Positions 1 to 10,889 are shown, counted from the first letter of the stretch. The stretch is 64,000 nucleotides of DNA from Microstegium vimineum (GCA_022036555.1 CM039125.1:48756110-48820109), one strand, 5' to 3'. Translations and numbers: made by a program. The notes: generated by a model not told the origin, from the letters alone.

Positions 1-400
1 GTCCGTGTAGAGTCACCCCCACCGTCCCGTCACAGGCCCTGCCGGATCACGCGTGTTGCCACGTGGACGGCGTGTGGAGCCCCAACGGTAACAAAGGAAA
101 CGGGAGGGGCGAGCTGGTCGTCACGTGCCGCGCACCTGACTCACGGCGGCAGAGGCAGCAACGGTCACATTGACCACACACAGGCGCAGGCCACCCTCCA
201 ACGGTCACAACCCGGACCACCCCCTCTACCCGCACACGCACACGCCAGCCGTCCGTTCCGGATCCGACGGCTCGTGCGGCCCCTCGGGATTCGCGCCTGC
301 CAGAACGGCCGTTTCGTTCCGCATGGCCCCGGGGCTTTCTTCTCCCTTCCACCACAGAGAGAGGGAGAGGGAGAGACTGGGAGGAAGAGAGAGTCCAGCC
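1..400 (+). promoter_or_regulatory. DLT proximal promoter with MSA-like, BRRE and G-box motifs
   Basis: This stretch lies upstream of DLT. It holds two CACGTG G-boxes (60-65, 122-127). CGTGTG, the brassinosteroid response element core bound by BZR1, occurs at 71-76 and, inverted, at 233-238 and 239-244. AACGG, the core of the mitosis-specific activator (MSA) element bound by three-repeat MYBs, occurs at 84-88, 160-164 and 200-204; the last sits in a full-consensus context (TCCAACGGTCA). A palindromic AACGGCCGTT lies at 304-313 and an inverted core at 253-257. From family knowledge, DLT is fed back on by BZR1 in rice, and its Arabidopsis relative SCL28 is driven by MYB3R at G2/M. No clear TATA box is seen and the transcription start is unknown. 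The motifs are seen; their function here is inferred. Confidence 0.55.
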
Positions 401-644
401 ACAGAATAGTGAGAGTGAGTGGGAGAGAAGAGAGGATCATCAGTAGCTGTAGGAGGAAGGAGGATCCATTAGGAATAGGAACACCATTTGCATTGCATTG
501 CATTCCCCCATCTCGATCTCCATCGCCATTTCATCATCCATGTTGCATTGTTAGTTTAGATCATCATCCTCTGATTCCTGGTTTCTTGGGAAAGATTTGT
601 TTCTTCTTCTTCTTCTTCTTCTGTTGTTTTTCGTTTGGGAGGCA

Positions 645-770
645 ATGGACGCGCTGGGGTTCGCCGCTCGCCGCTGGCTGGGTTCCGCCGCCGCCACCGC
701 TCGGGCTTTGCTGCAGAGGGTGAGTCGCCCCGGCATTGCCGCCGCCCGGTCTTTCCAGATGTTCTTCTAG
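645..770 (+). CDS. upstream ORF in the DLT leader (41 codons)
   Basis: An ATG at 645 in a favourable context (GGCAATGG) opens a 41-codon frame ending at TAG 768-770, well before the DLT start. It begins MDALGFAARRWLGS. A consensus donor (AGG/GTGAGT, GT at 720-721) cuts it after 25 codons. Pyrimidine-rich acceptor candidates lie at about 1045-1078, so the leader probably carries an intron. If the intron is spliced, the small frame would run into the next leader exon; if it is retained, a 41-residue peptide could be made. Either way it is a candidate translational brake on DLT. Whether the transcript starts upstream of 645 is not shown by sequence alone. Confidence 0.35.
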   Translation: MDALGFAARRWLGSAAATARALLQRVSRPGIAAARSFQMFF

Positions 771-1199
771 GCAGTTTCTTCTTCTTCCTACATTCTTTGA
801 TTCTTTTGTACTACTGATCTGATCCCCCCATTCTTTCCTGCATATACAGCAAGCAGCATAACATACACATCTCTCATACTCATACACATTGATTTCTTCT
901 TCTTTTTTACCCCAAAAAAACAACAAAGTACTGACCAAATTCTTTCTTCCGAGAAAACAAGATCGATCCTCTGGTTTTAGAACGAAAACTCTCTCCTTTT
1001 TTCTTTCTTTTGTACATCGATTCCATTCATTCATTCATACATACACAGAGAAAGATCCTCCTCTCCTCTAGCAGTAGCCACATAGCACAGTGAGGGGAGT
1101 GAATCGGCGGAGATCCACCAAGAAGACGGAGCCGAGGAGGAGAAGAGTCAGTAGGTCTCTTGTTGCCGCCACACCGCCGCGTCCGGCCACGTCTCCGGG

Positions 1200-3083
1200 A
1201 TGTTGGCTGGTTGCTCCTTCTCGTCGTCGAGGCATCAGATGAGCACCGCGCAGCGATTCGACATCCTCCCCTACGGCTTCTCCAAGCGCCCGACCAACCG
1301 CGGCGACGGCGGGCCCGGTGCAGGCGCCGCGCCGGCACCCGATGCCACCTGCTCCTTCCGCTCCCACCCGGCGCCCCCGGTCACGCAGGCCGTGTCCTGG
1401 GGCGCCAAGCCGGAGTCCGCCGGCGCTGTCTGGGAGAGGAGGAGCAGCAGGGCCGTTAAGCGGGCCCATGAGGACGACGCGGGCGAGGAGTACGGCGGCG
1501 GCCCCAAGCGGACGAGGATGATGGGCGGGGACGGGGATGATGAGGTATGGTTCCATCGATCCATTGCAGGGACAGCAGTGCAAGCGGCGGCTGGGTCCGG
1601 CGGGGACGGCGACGAAGCCGAGGAAGAGAAGGTGTTCCTGGTGCCGAGCGCCGCGGCGTTCCCGCACGGCATGTCGTCCGCGGCGGGCACGTCGCTGGCC
1701 GCGGCCAAGAAGGAGGAGTTGAGCAAGTCGCCGTCGTCCAACTCGCCGGCCTCGTCAGGCGGCGGCACGGACGGTGGCTCTTCGGCGCTCCCGCATCCCG
1801 AGCAGCAGCAGCAGCTCCACGCCGCTCGGATCATCGGTGCCGACCCGGCGCAGCAGCAGCAGCAGCGGGTGGTGGAGGAGGCAATGGAGCTCGTCGTCGC
1901 GCTCACCGCCTGCGCCGACTCCATCACCACCTGCAACCACGACGCCGCCAACTACTACCTCGCTCGACTCGGCGAGATGGCCTCCCCGGCGGGTCCCACG
2001 CCGATGCACCGCGTGGCGGCCTACTTCGCCGAGGCTCTCGCGCTACGCGTGGTGCGCATGTGGCCACACGCGTTCGACGTCGCCCCGCCGCGTGACCTCA
2101 CCGAGGACGTCGCCGACGACGACGCGACGGCGCTGCGTGTGCTGAACGCCGTCACGCCGATCCCGCGGTTCCTACACTTCACCCTAAACGAACGACTACT
2201 CCGGGCGTTCGCGGGCCACGACCGTGTCCACGTCATCGACTTGGACATCAAGCAGGGTCTCCAGTGGCCAGGTCTCCTCCAGAGCCTGGCGACGCGCAGC
2301 GGGGTGGCCCCCACGCACGTGCGGATCACGGGCGTAGGCGAGTCGAGGAATGAGCTACAGGAGACAGGGGCACGGCTAGGACGCGTGGCGGCCGCGCTCG
2401 GGCTCGCGTTCGAGTTCCACGCCGTGGTGGACCGGCTCGAGGACGTCCGGCTCTGGATGCTCCACGTCAAGCGCGGCGAGTGCGTCGCCGTCAACTGCGT
2501 CCTCGCCGCGCACCGTCTGCTCCGCGACGAGTCTGGTGGCGCCGTCGCTGACTTCCTTGGGCTCGTCCGTAGCACGGGCGCCGCTGTCCTCTTGCTTGGT
2601 GAGCACGAGGACGCGCTCAACTCCGGAAGGTGGGAGGCAAGGTTCGCGCAAGCGCTGAGGTACTACGCCGCCGCGTTCGACGCCGTCGACGCGGCTGGGA
2701 TGGCGGTCGATAGCACCGCCAGGGCTAAGGCGGAGGAGATGTTCGCGAGGGAGATCCGCAACGCCGTGGCGTTCGAAGCCGGCGACCGATTCGAGCGGCA
2801 CGAGACCTTTGCTCTGTGGCGGCGGCGCATGCTAGAAGGCGGGTTCCAGAACGCCGGCTTCGGTGACCGGGAGACGATGCAGGGGCGTTTGATCGCCAGG
2901 ATGTTCGCGCCGCCGGGGAACTACAGCGTGCAGGCGCAGGGCGACGGCGAGGGGCTCACGCTCCGGTGGATGGATCAGGCCATGTACACCGTGTCCGCGT
3001 GGACGCCGGTCAGCGACGGCGGTTGCGGCGGGGGAAGCACGGCGTCCGTGTCCACCACAGCATCCCATTCTCAGCAAAGCTGA
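1200..3083 (+). CDS. DLT: GRAS-family transcriptional regulator, DLT (SCL28-type) orthologue
   Basis: This is an intact 627-residue, single-exon GRAS protein that I recognise as DWARF AND LOW-TILLERING (also called SMOS2, GS6 or OsGRAS-32); the rice protein is of similar length. The N-terminus is low-complexity, with acidic, serine/glycine and glutamine tracts (about residues 1-225). The GRAS domain fills about 225-600: leucine heptad repeat I (LVVALTACADS), the VHIID-equivalent VHVIDLDIKQGLQW, the PFYRE region, and the C-terminal SAW region (LTLRWMDQAMYTVSAW). An in-frame TAG lies 15 codons upstream of this ATG, which supports the start. In rice, DLT acts in the nucleus as a positive brassinosteroid-signalling component controlling height, tillering and cell size, with BZR1 feedback and a GSK2 partner. 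Gene identity is near certain; conserved function is inferred. Confidence 0.96.
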   Translation: MLAGCSFSSSRHQMSTAQRFDILPYGFSKRPTNRGDGGPGAGAAPAPDATCSFRSHPAPPVTQAVSWGAKPESAGAVWERRSSRAVKRAHEDDAGEEYGGGPKRTRMMGGDGDDEVWFHRSIAGTAVQAAAGSGGDGDEAEEEKVFLVPSAAAFPHGMSSAAGTSLAAAKKEELSKSPSSNSPASSGGGTDGGSSALPHPEQQQQLHAARIIGADPAQQQQQRVVEEAMELVVALTACADSITTCNHDAANYYLARLGEMASPAGPTPMHRVAAYFAEALALRVVRMWPHAFDVAPPRDLTEDVADDDATALRVLNAVTPIPRFLHFTLNERLLRAFAGHDRVHVIDLDIKQGLQWPGLLQSLATRSGVAPTHVRITGVGESRNELQETGARLGRVAAALGLAFEFHAVVDRLEDVRLWMLHVKRGECVAVNCVLAAHRLLRDESGGAVADFLGLVRSTGAAVLLLGEHEDALNSGRWEARFAQALRYYAAAFDAVDAAGMAVDSTARAKAEEMFAREIRNAVAFEAGDRFERHETFALWRRRMLEGGFQNAGFGDRETMQGRLIARMFAPPGNYSVQAQGDGEGLTLRWMDQAMYTVSAWTPVSDGGCGGGSTASVSTTASHSQQS

Positions 3084-4416
3084 ATGGAAGACACAAGGTT
3101 AAGTGGAAGAAGAAAAGAACATGGTTTTTCAGTCGTTCTTTTGCTGTTAGTGATCATCATTCGTTATTAGTTCATTATACAGTCTGACAATTCTTTTATA
3201 CATTCAGAAGAAGAAAAAACAAAGGAGAAAGAAAGATTTGTAGCTTTGTTTTATACTTATTATAGGTGATAGGATGAAAAAGATTCAATTTGTTAGTAGT
3301 TATAATTCTTTATTCTTTTGGCTGCTGAGTCCTTCTCCTGCGAAAGTTAGCTGCATAATGTAGAAGAAGCAAAGGAGTTGTAGATGTGTTGGCAGGGAAG
3401 CTCACAGCGTATATGGGGATGTCTCCAATTACAATACATCATATTATTATTTACTACTTGTCATTCTCTCACCATATCTGTTTAGATATTTGTAACTTGT
3501 AATCTCTATTTCTGAGTTTGAAGGAAGGAAATAGAATCAAACAACTGCGATTTTCAGTCATCTGAAGATTTGTCAGGTGGGAAAACGGTTCCTCCTGCTC
3601 TACTGATCTTGATAAATTGGTACTCTGATGGTGTGAATTAATCGGAACGCCTTATGATCTGGGTCCTGAATCGTGCTTGTCCTCTCTATTGGAGTGATCT
3701 TACTGTGAGATTGCAATTTAGCCAATCACCATTGTCCGGGTCTGAAAATGCAATGAAACTATGAAAATTATTGAGCGTAAGCAGTCACATTTTGTCAATG
3801 TGTGTAATTGGTTTATATTTTAATATTAAATAGGATTGTACATGTGAGTTGCAAAGTAAATACATTGCAACGAAGAATAATATTATTACGAGAACTTAAG
3901 TCTGACTATATGTGTCGTGCTATTTTTATGTTAAAGAAAAAAATACTTTGACATAATAATGTTTGAAACATTCTATTTTTAGCCATCGGCACAGTTACAG
4001 ACAGTGTTCACAAAAGCACTCACAGAATACACATTTTGAAATCCAATATAACCGTATTCATTACAACTCTGTGAAACGTTTTAAGATCCCATTCCGGTAC
4101 TTCTCCTTCCCACCCTCTCCGATGGCAAGAGTGCAGTTTTCACTTTATCTTGACACCTCACATGGTTAGTTAATCACAAGGTGACAGTGGTAATCCCGGC
4201 ACGATGGGGTTTATATAGGCAAGGGAGCAATCTTGTTGGTTTTAGCCGCAAACACATTTATTTAAATACTTTCACTGCATATCACATTGTGCAAGGTAGA
4301 TGTATAGTGAAAATTATACTTTCCATGTTTCAAATTGTAAGTTGTTTTGGGTTTTTAGATATATTTGCACATCTAGGTATACATTAGGAGTAATAGTAAA
4401 AACTACTATGTACTTA
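3084..4416. other. DLT 3-prime region and AT-rich intergenic DNA
   Basis: The first few hundred bases are the probable DLT 3-prime UTR (T-rich, with AATAAA-like stretches near 3520-3540). The rest is AT-rich and carries only short, unconvincing ORFs. I see no gene. Confidence 0.5.
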
Positions 4417-4650
4417 GTCCGCTCCAAAATAAGTGCACGTCTTGTATTTTGAGGAGTCATACAAAATAGATTTAACTAAATTTATATAAAAATAGTATTA
4501 ACATTTGTATCTCTAAATAAGATAGTAAAATAGGATGTAATTAATCTAATGATGATTATTTGATATCACAAGTATTTTTCATATAGATTTGGTTAAACTT
4601 AAGTTTGTTTGACTCTCCATGTGAGATGTGCATTTATTTTGTGGCGAAGG
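4417..4650. mobile_element. degenerate Stowaway-like MITE
   Basis: The left end (CCGCTCCAAAATAAGTGCACG) and an AT-rich body resemble grass Stowaway (Tc1/mariner) MITEs whose termini read CTCCCTCCGT. The right end (TGTGCATTTATTTTGTGGCG) is an imperfect inverse of the left. The termini have decayed, so boundaries are approximate. Confidence 0.5.
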
Positions 4651-4848
4651 CAACACAAATAATTTTTCCAATCTAAAGAAGGATGAAGACAACACAAAAA
4701 TTAGTATTAACAATTTAGAAGGATGGAGCAAAACAATTCATATGTGTGACCGAGGTAATACATGAAAATGGTAACAGTTTAGATAAGAAAACACTTACTT
4801 TTCCAATCTAAAGAAGGGAAACTAAACCGTCAAAAACAAAAAAAATGA

Positions 4849-4986
4849 CATTCTTAATTGAGGATACATTGGCATTATGGGTTTCACATGACGTGAGTAT
4901 GTCACACCCATCGCCCGCATTCTTAATTGAGGATACATTGGCATTATGGGTTTCACATGACGTGAGTATGTCACACCCATCGCCCG
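4849..4986. repeat. 69-bp tandem duplication (two perfect copies)
   Basis: Two identical 69-bp units (4849-4917 and 4918-4986) begin CATTCTTAATTGAGG and end ATCGCCCG. Perfect identity implies a recent duplication, or an assembly duplication. The unit has no coding signal. Confidence 0.9.
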
Positions 4987-5039
4987 CATGTCATTCCTGC
5001 TTGAATCCTCCCTTTCCTGCTTGAATTCTCCTTAGAACC

Positions 5040-5480
5040 CAGAGGCAAAACCTCTCATTTCTTCTTCCCCAAATCCGTCTCGTTTATCCCCTACTTATCG
5101 CCACCGTCGTCGACTACTTAGTCGCGGCGTCATGGATCCGCCGACACTGGTCCACCGCGCTGTTCACCGCTTGCTCCTTCAGGTTTGACTCGGTGTCGGT
5201 GGGGCGTCATGGATCCGCCGACACTGGTCCACTGTGCTGTTCACCGCTTCCTCCTTCAGGTTTGACTCGGTGTCGGTGGGGGCGCTCGAGGTGGAGCCAT
5301 CGCCGCCCAACGGTACACAACCTCTCGGCTACTCGTTTGCCTCTGCGTCCCCCACGTCTCCCGTCAGAGCAGCCGCGTCACCTCCAACGACGACGATCAG
5401 CACCAACGATGCGCTGTCCCTTGTCGTCCTCGTCGTCTACCATCTCCGCCTCCGCTTCCAATTCTAATAGTGCTGATTAA
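5040..5480 (+). pseudogene. GC-rich gene-like fragment with 77-bp tandem duplication
   Basis: This is an isolated GC-rich island in AT-rich DNA. It starts with a pyrimidine-rich leader-like stretch and holds two near-identical units of about 77 bp (5127-5203 and 5204-5281), both with GTCATGGATCCGCCGACACT, differing at a few sites. Open frames of 77-95 codons run through it, but none resembles a protein I know. Composition suggests a 5-prime gene end that was captured or left behind, such as a Pack-MULE or gene relic. No terminal inverted repeats were found. Confidence 0.35.
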
Positions 5481-6437
5481 TTTATCTCAAGAATAATTTC
5501 AGTGGTGATGAGGTTCTTGACAATGTGAGTGTCTAGATCAAAAAAAGAATGGTCATATCAAGTTTTGACGAGACATGCCTAGTGATTAACCTATAGAGAG
5601 ATGAAAAGCTTGACACTGATCGAAAATTGCTTCTGGGACACTCTCATAGGATACTCTCAAGTGCCGTGAACAAGTGCCGTGAAATTTATCAAGCCAGGAG
5701 CAGGTTGTCTTCTTCGGGGAGAGACCATTACCCCCTCTGTTGCAGGAGAACTGTAGAGCAACTCCAATAGTTTTGCAAATGACCTTTGCATTCTTATTTT
5801 TTGCAAAAAAAAGGTCTAAAAACTCCTATCCAAGGTCTAATTATAGCATTAGCATTGATTTGTCTTTATTTTGTCAATCAACTATGAACTAGCAAATGAT
5901 AATGCCCTAGCATAGCGGCATTAGTACTCTTGGCAGTGATTTGTGTTTGTTTTGCCAAACAACTTTGACTCATGAAATATCTTTTGTTGTGTTGCAGAAG
6001 TTATATTTGGTGCATACGAATTAATGTTTGTTTCATATGTGTCTATCATTCTTTGGTATATGTGTGAGTGTGAATGTGACTTGTGTTATTGGTTATGGGA
6101 AATTCAGACCTAGATATTTGTTCTCAATTTTGCACCATTGATTTGTCTCATTTTTTCATCTAATAAAAGAAAAAAAGAAATAGCTATTGCACCCAGCATG
6201 TCTGAGATCTAGTGTTACAAGGAGATATAGTGTTACGAGGATGTTATAGTTAGATAGTCCGTATGTGTATAAACCATCAACATATGATCTTGGTCACCGA
6301 TACTTCACTATAGCTCTAGCTTTTAATTAAATGGAAGCAATCACTGTCTGTGGGCTCATATCACTACTTTTATAGAGGAGGTGGGATAGGAGATACTCTT
6401 TATGCCCCTCATAGGGTTTGTATTTATAAAAACTCAC
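5481..6437. other. intergenic, no gene seen
   Basis: AT-rich sequence with no supported gene. The stretch starting near 5755 (GAGCAACTCCAATAGTTTTGC) resembles the termini of grass hAT-like MITEs, but no matching right end was found. Confidence 0.4.
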
Positions 6438-7345
6438 AAACTGGTTATAGATCAACTGGTTAGGTTTCTTATGGTAGAACATGCTTACTCGGGTTCAAGT
6501 CCTGAACTTGACACCACGGGTGCTCTGTTGAGGCAGTCCTCATACGCCCCCTCAACAGTGAGGCGCCTATAGTGATTTCGTGAATCTCAAGATCTGTTGT
6601 TGGTTGCCGATGTCTCTCTTGATAGCGAGATCTATTGTCGAGGCAGTCTTCATAGGGGGGGGTTGCATGTGTGTGTTCATATGGGTAAATTGCTCATGTG
6701 AAGAGTGTATTTACAAAAATGCCTTAAAGACCACAAATAGCCCTCAAAACATTGTTTTGTGAGCCCTGTGATATGTAATTAAGCACCAAACATAAGAGTC
6801 ATATCCCTAATATATACTCCCCCACGGGTGCTCATATTTTTTTTGGATTTATTTCAAGATTTAACAGCGCTACTTTTTCAGTGGTAGACGACACCCCCAT
6901 TGACAGCGAGACGTCTGTGGCGACTTCGTGAATCTTGAGATATACTGTTGGTAGACGACGTCCCCCTTGACAGTTGTGGCTTTGTGAATCTTGAGATCTG
7001 CTGTTGAGGTAGTCCTCATACACCCCCTCAACAGCGAGGCGTCTGTGGTGACTTCGTGAATCTCAAGATCTGTTTTTAGCGAGATCTACTATCAATGCAG
7101 TCTTCATAGGGGGGGGGGGGTTTGCATGCGTATGTTCATAGGGGTAAATTTCCCATGTGGAGAGTGTATTTACAAAAATGCCATTAAAGGCCACAGTTAG
7201 CCCTCAAAACGTTGTTTTGTGAGCCCTAGGCTATGTAATTAAGCACCAAACATAAGAGTCAGATCCCTAACATATACTCCCTCCTGTGAGCCCTAGGCTA
7301 TGTAATTAAGCACTAAACATAAGAGTCCGGTCCATAACATATACC
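6438..7345 (+). mobile_element. Au-like tRNA-derived SINE copies in a tandemly duplicated block
   Basis: A tRNA-like head at about 6438-6510 has an A-box-like GATCAACTGGTTAGG and a B-box GGGTTCAAGTCC. Behind it is the body typical of grass Au-like SINEs (CAACAGTGAGGCGCCTATAG, GTGATTTCGTGAATCTCAAG, a TTCATAGGGG motif). The segment 6530-6825 recurs in degenerate form at about 7012-7285. The last 60 bases (GAGCCCTAGGCTATGTAATT) recur a third time at 7286-7345, and body fragments also lie at 6880-7010. So at least one SINE was inserted and the locus was then duplicated head to tail. Confidence 0.65.
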
Positions 7346-7610
7346 CCTGCATCCATAAATGATAATCATATTAGATTAAAGAAAAAAGTCAAACTTTATA
7401 ACTTTTACCAATAATTAGTTAAATTATATGAATGTTCAGAGTATAGAACGTACAACAATAGATTTGTGTTAAAAATGCCTCTAAGATAATATTGATGTTT
7501 TAGTCACCAACTTTATATTCTAAGAGAAATTAATGGTCAAAATCTATTTGAATGTGTATGACTTTCCTTTGGTCTAATATGATTGTCATTTCAGGACGGA
7601 AGGAGTAATA
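7346..7610. mobile_element. Stowaway-like MITE
   Basis: An AT-rich element begins near CATCCATAAATGATAATCAT and ends in ATTGTCATTTCAGGACGGAAGGAG. The arms are inverted (ATAATCATATTAGA against TCTAATATGATTGTCAT), flanked by TA. The right terminus matches the grass Stowaway consensus; the left is degenerate. Confidence 0.6.
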
Positions 7611-8433
7611 TATCCCCAACAACCTGCAAGTTGGAATAACAAAATTAAGACCTTTTGGAAGCTTAACAAGAGCTCTTTATGTACCCAATAATCATAGGCA
7701 GTAGTTTAAAGGGAAAAACAATAAATAAGTTAGTTGACAGTAGGAGAGAAGGCACCATTTCATTATGATCTCTGAATCAACAAAGCAGATATGTTCACTC
7801 AATCAAATTTTACAATACAGTCTCTGAGCAACAAAGCCGATGAATGCTGATAGACTACACCTTGTTAATGATTTTACTAGCTACAGCAGTGTGCTTGGGA
7901 GTTATAACAGTTAGAGCAGTGTGCTTGGTCCCTCCCCTTTCCAGTGCCCAGGGGCGTCTTCCCCCCTATGTCGACTTTTTTTATTAACGATTTTACTCAA
8001 TTAAAATTTTAGCCACAGGAAAAATTCTATTGAATAAACCAACAGAATGGTTTTCTCTCTATTTCAAGACACAATAGTTATTTTCAAGCAAGGATGGTGC
8101 ACATAAACCCGAAGAAGCGTAAACAAATCTACAGTTCCATCTGCATCAATCAGTTCTCTCCTGCACCTTCAGTAAAACCTGTTGGGATATACAGTACTTG
8201 GTATCAGCTGTAACCTTTCTGTTGATATTATTGACAGATTCTATACAACTAGTCATTCATCCCCATCATACAAAAACGTTGACTGGTCACTATTTGATGT
8301 CGGCATATTGGATTCAGAGAAATATATGGTCTGTGATAAAGCGCTTCCTATCAAGCATAGATGGGGAGAATGCTCATTGAAGACATGTGTCTGCTATAGG
8401 AAAGTCCCTTAAATGCATCAATTTCTAATTGAC
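7611..8433. other. intergenic, no gene seen
   Basis: AT-rich, with only short unsupported frames such as 8182-8412. No recognisable repeat or regulatory site. Confidence 0.4.
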
Positions 8434-8626
8434 TACTCCCTCTATCCTAAAATATCTGTCACTTTTGCTTCTCGAGAAACAAGTTTAATAATATATATAT
8501 ATAGTAAAAAAATATTAATATTTATGGTAAGTAATTAGTATCATTAGAAAAAACTTTGAGTCTAGAAATTAAGTTAAACTTGTGGCACGGAAACCAGAAA
8601 CGACAGATAATTTGGGACGGAGGGAA
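8434..8626. mobile_element. Stowaway MITE
   Basis: A clear Stowaway structure. The left end CTCCCTCTATCCTAAAATAT follows TA, and the right end TTTGGGACGGAGGGA is its imperfect inverse. The body is AT-rich with (TA)n near 8491-8503. Non-coding, about 190 bp. Confidence 0.8.
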
Positions 8627-9725
8627 AATTTAAAATGAGGATATGGAGAAGGGACAAGAGATGAATCCTTAATGGCTTGAGGTTTGAAATAGCTACTTCA
8701 TTAATACTAGTATGAATTAGTTGTATAGTACAAATATATTATATGGCAGTGCCATGGAAAGAAAGATAAACATGTACAGTAGAGGAAACCAGAGTAGTTG
8801 CATGCATCTCGAGCTTTTCAATCAAAGGAGCAGACCTTAGGAAGGAGATGAAAGAAAGGGTGATAACATTTTCAATAAAGGTCTTAATACCAATCTTAAG
8901 AACTTGAGGCGAGAAAACTTGCACCGGTGATCTATTAGACAGGGTAGCTGCAAGACAATGACAGTAAATCAAACATGACGGTGAAAAGGAGAAACAATAA
9001 ATCATATCCGAAATAACATATCACGGTAAATGCAATGATTTGTAACCTATACATCCCCTGTATGCATCTATATTGAAATAACATAACAATGAAGTGGAAT
9101 AAAGTTGCTTACTTTTTTACCAGAGCAAGAGCCCATTACTTAATTAAAAAATCAAAGCCAATGTACATGTACGTTGAAGCATGCACTGATTCTATGAAAA
9201 AGGTCGGTCCATATATTGTTGGAAATTGGAATGTTGGCAAGAAGAGCTAAAGCATCACAGATTGTACTGTATGTTCTAATGTGTTTAATATGGATGATGA
9301 ACGTATGTTTATTCTAAGTCGTATAAACATTGGTCGTGAGTTCAAGTCATGAACAGGGTAATAATAAATGAAACAATTAGAACTCTCGTCTTTAATTCCT
9401 AATTAATTCACATATATAAATCGGTTACGACTTGCGACTTTTATGCTCTCAATATACTAGAGAGGACACAGGTAGAGAGAGCAAGATTTTTTTTTTGCTG
9501 TTGATATTGTATAAGTTAAATATAAATTTATAGGAAAATATATTACCATTTGTATTATAAATAAATATATACTATTGAAAATATATCATTGTGTACCTAA
9601 TGAATTTAGTCTGATATTTTAAGTTTGTATATTTTATAATTTTTCTATAAAATATTTTTAACCAAAGTTGGAGACGTTTAATACTTTAATTTAAGATTTT
9701 AGAATAATAAAATAAATAAATCTAA
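8627..9725. other. intergenic, no gene seen
   Basis: Strongly AT-rich, especially 9480-9725. The 88-codon minus frame at 8739-9005 has no recognisable domain. A short tRNA-like phrase near 9320-9360 (GGTCGTGAGTTCAAGTCATG) may be a SINE head but lacks a body. Confidence 0.4.
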
Positions 9726-10170
9726 GACGAGTTTACAGTTGGGCTTCCGGCATCCTCGCTCCAAGCTGGGCCGACCGTCGTCGCGTGGCCCATGGCCGGC
9801 CACCTTGGCCCGCCGTCTGCCGAATCACCCGCTCGCCTTGGCTCGCCCCGCATGCATGTCCCATACTCCCATCAGTGCCGAATCACCCACCCTCCCTTGG
9901 CCACCCATGACCATGAGCCTATGCCCATCAGTGCATCACCCACCCGCCGCTGCCGGCCTGCCGCCGCCGCCGGCCGCCGCCGCATTCCGGTCCACGGGAC
10001 TGCTAATGCTAAAGTCCGCACCGCCACACACACACCATCCCTCCGTGGAGCCTCGCTTGACGGCTTGAGCCGGCGCTCGTGAGACAGGTGACCCCGGTGT
10101 GCTCGACGAAATGCCTGGATGCGTTGCGGGGAACTGCCCCGGGTGCTGTAGCCCCACAATCAGAAGCGGC
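9726..10170. other. isolated GC-rich segment, possible gene relic
   Basis: There is an abrupt switch from AT-rich to GC-rich sequence at about 9735, returning to average near 10170. Frames of about 95-109 codons exist on both strands with proline/alanine/arginine bias typical of any GC-rich DNA. No domain, splice-site set or repeat termini were recognised. It may be an old promoter/first-exon relic or captured gene fragment. Confidence 0.3.
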
Positions 10171-10644
10171 GTTTGGTCGGAACTAGGGGATGCAGGCATG
10201 GTCGTGCCATCTGTGCTGTGCATGAGGTGGACTCATGGAGGTGCCTTGGGAGCGTCAGTGTTCAGCAGATGATCGACGTGAGCTGGCAAGAAGCAAAATC
10301 AGCTGAGGAGGTGCGTCAATCTGAGAAACTGCGTGTGACATGTGGCACTTTTTACCACAACTTCTCCTGCTACTCCCGATTGTGGTTTTTTTTTACCAGT
10401 ATAGGTGCTGCTACTCCTGTCAGACTTCAGCCATTTATATTCACAGGGTCTTCGTGACTTCGTGGTTTAATGACTTTTATTATTATTCCTGTTTCTTAGT
10501 TAGTTCTTGTGTGCTGAAATACACTCACACTTCTGAGTTTTCATCTTTATCATGAAGTCGAAATTCTTTTTAAATTTGACAAAGACTACATCTGTGATGG
10601 TCCTCAAGATAATCTAGTTTTACCCTCCAGTATCGGCAATGCTT

Positions 10645-10805
10645 GCTTAGAATACTCTCAATTATGCACTGGACATCTATCTGCAGTTATATGCCCATTG
10701 CAGAGTGGCATGAAGCAATCCATCCAAACCATTGTCCCACCAGTTCAACTTTTTGTTATCCACTACCATGCATGGATATAGCAACAAGAGCGCCTCTCAA
10801 TTATA
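10645..10805 (-). pseudogene. degenerate partial copy of the OPT gene 3-prime end
   Basis: On the minus strand this mirrors the last about 150 bases of the OPT coding region at 10884-11030. Shared phrases include CTCAATTATGCACTGG, GTGGCATGAAGCAA against GGGGCATGAAGCAA, CCATCCAAA, CCCACCAGTTCAA and GGATATAGCAA. The copy has substitutions and a small internal deletion and does not keep the frame. It lies directly beyond the OPT stop codon, so it is a local direct duplication of the gene terminus. Confidence 0.75.
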
Positions 10806-10889
10806 TATCTGTATGGTCCATTGATGGGTTTCATGCCCCTTCAGAGATAATGCAATTTGTCCCCCAAACACACTGAATGATATCTGCTC

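Noticed and set aside
1271..1951. 226-codon minus-strand ORF across DLT, and other long antisense frames in GC-rich exons
   Set aside because: They are shadows of the GC-rich DLT exon; the plus frame has the full GRAS domain, and the antisense frames are composition-driven with no domain.
10173..10876. Short plus-strand ORFs between the GC-rich segment and the OPT gene
   Set aside because: There is no domain, and part of the span is the antisense of the degenerate OPT 3-prime copy.
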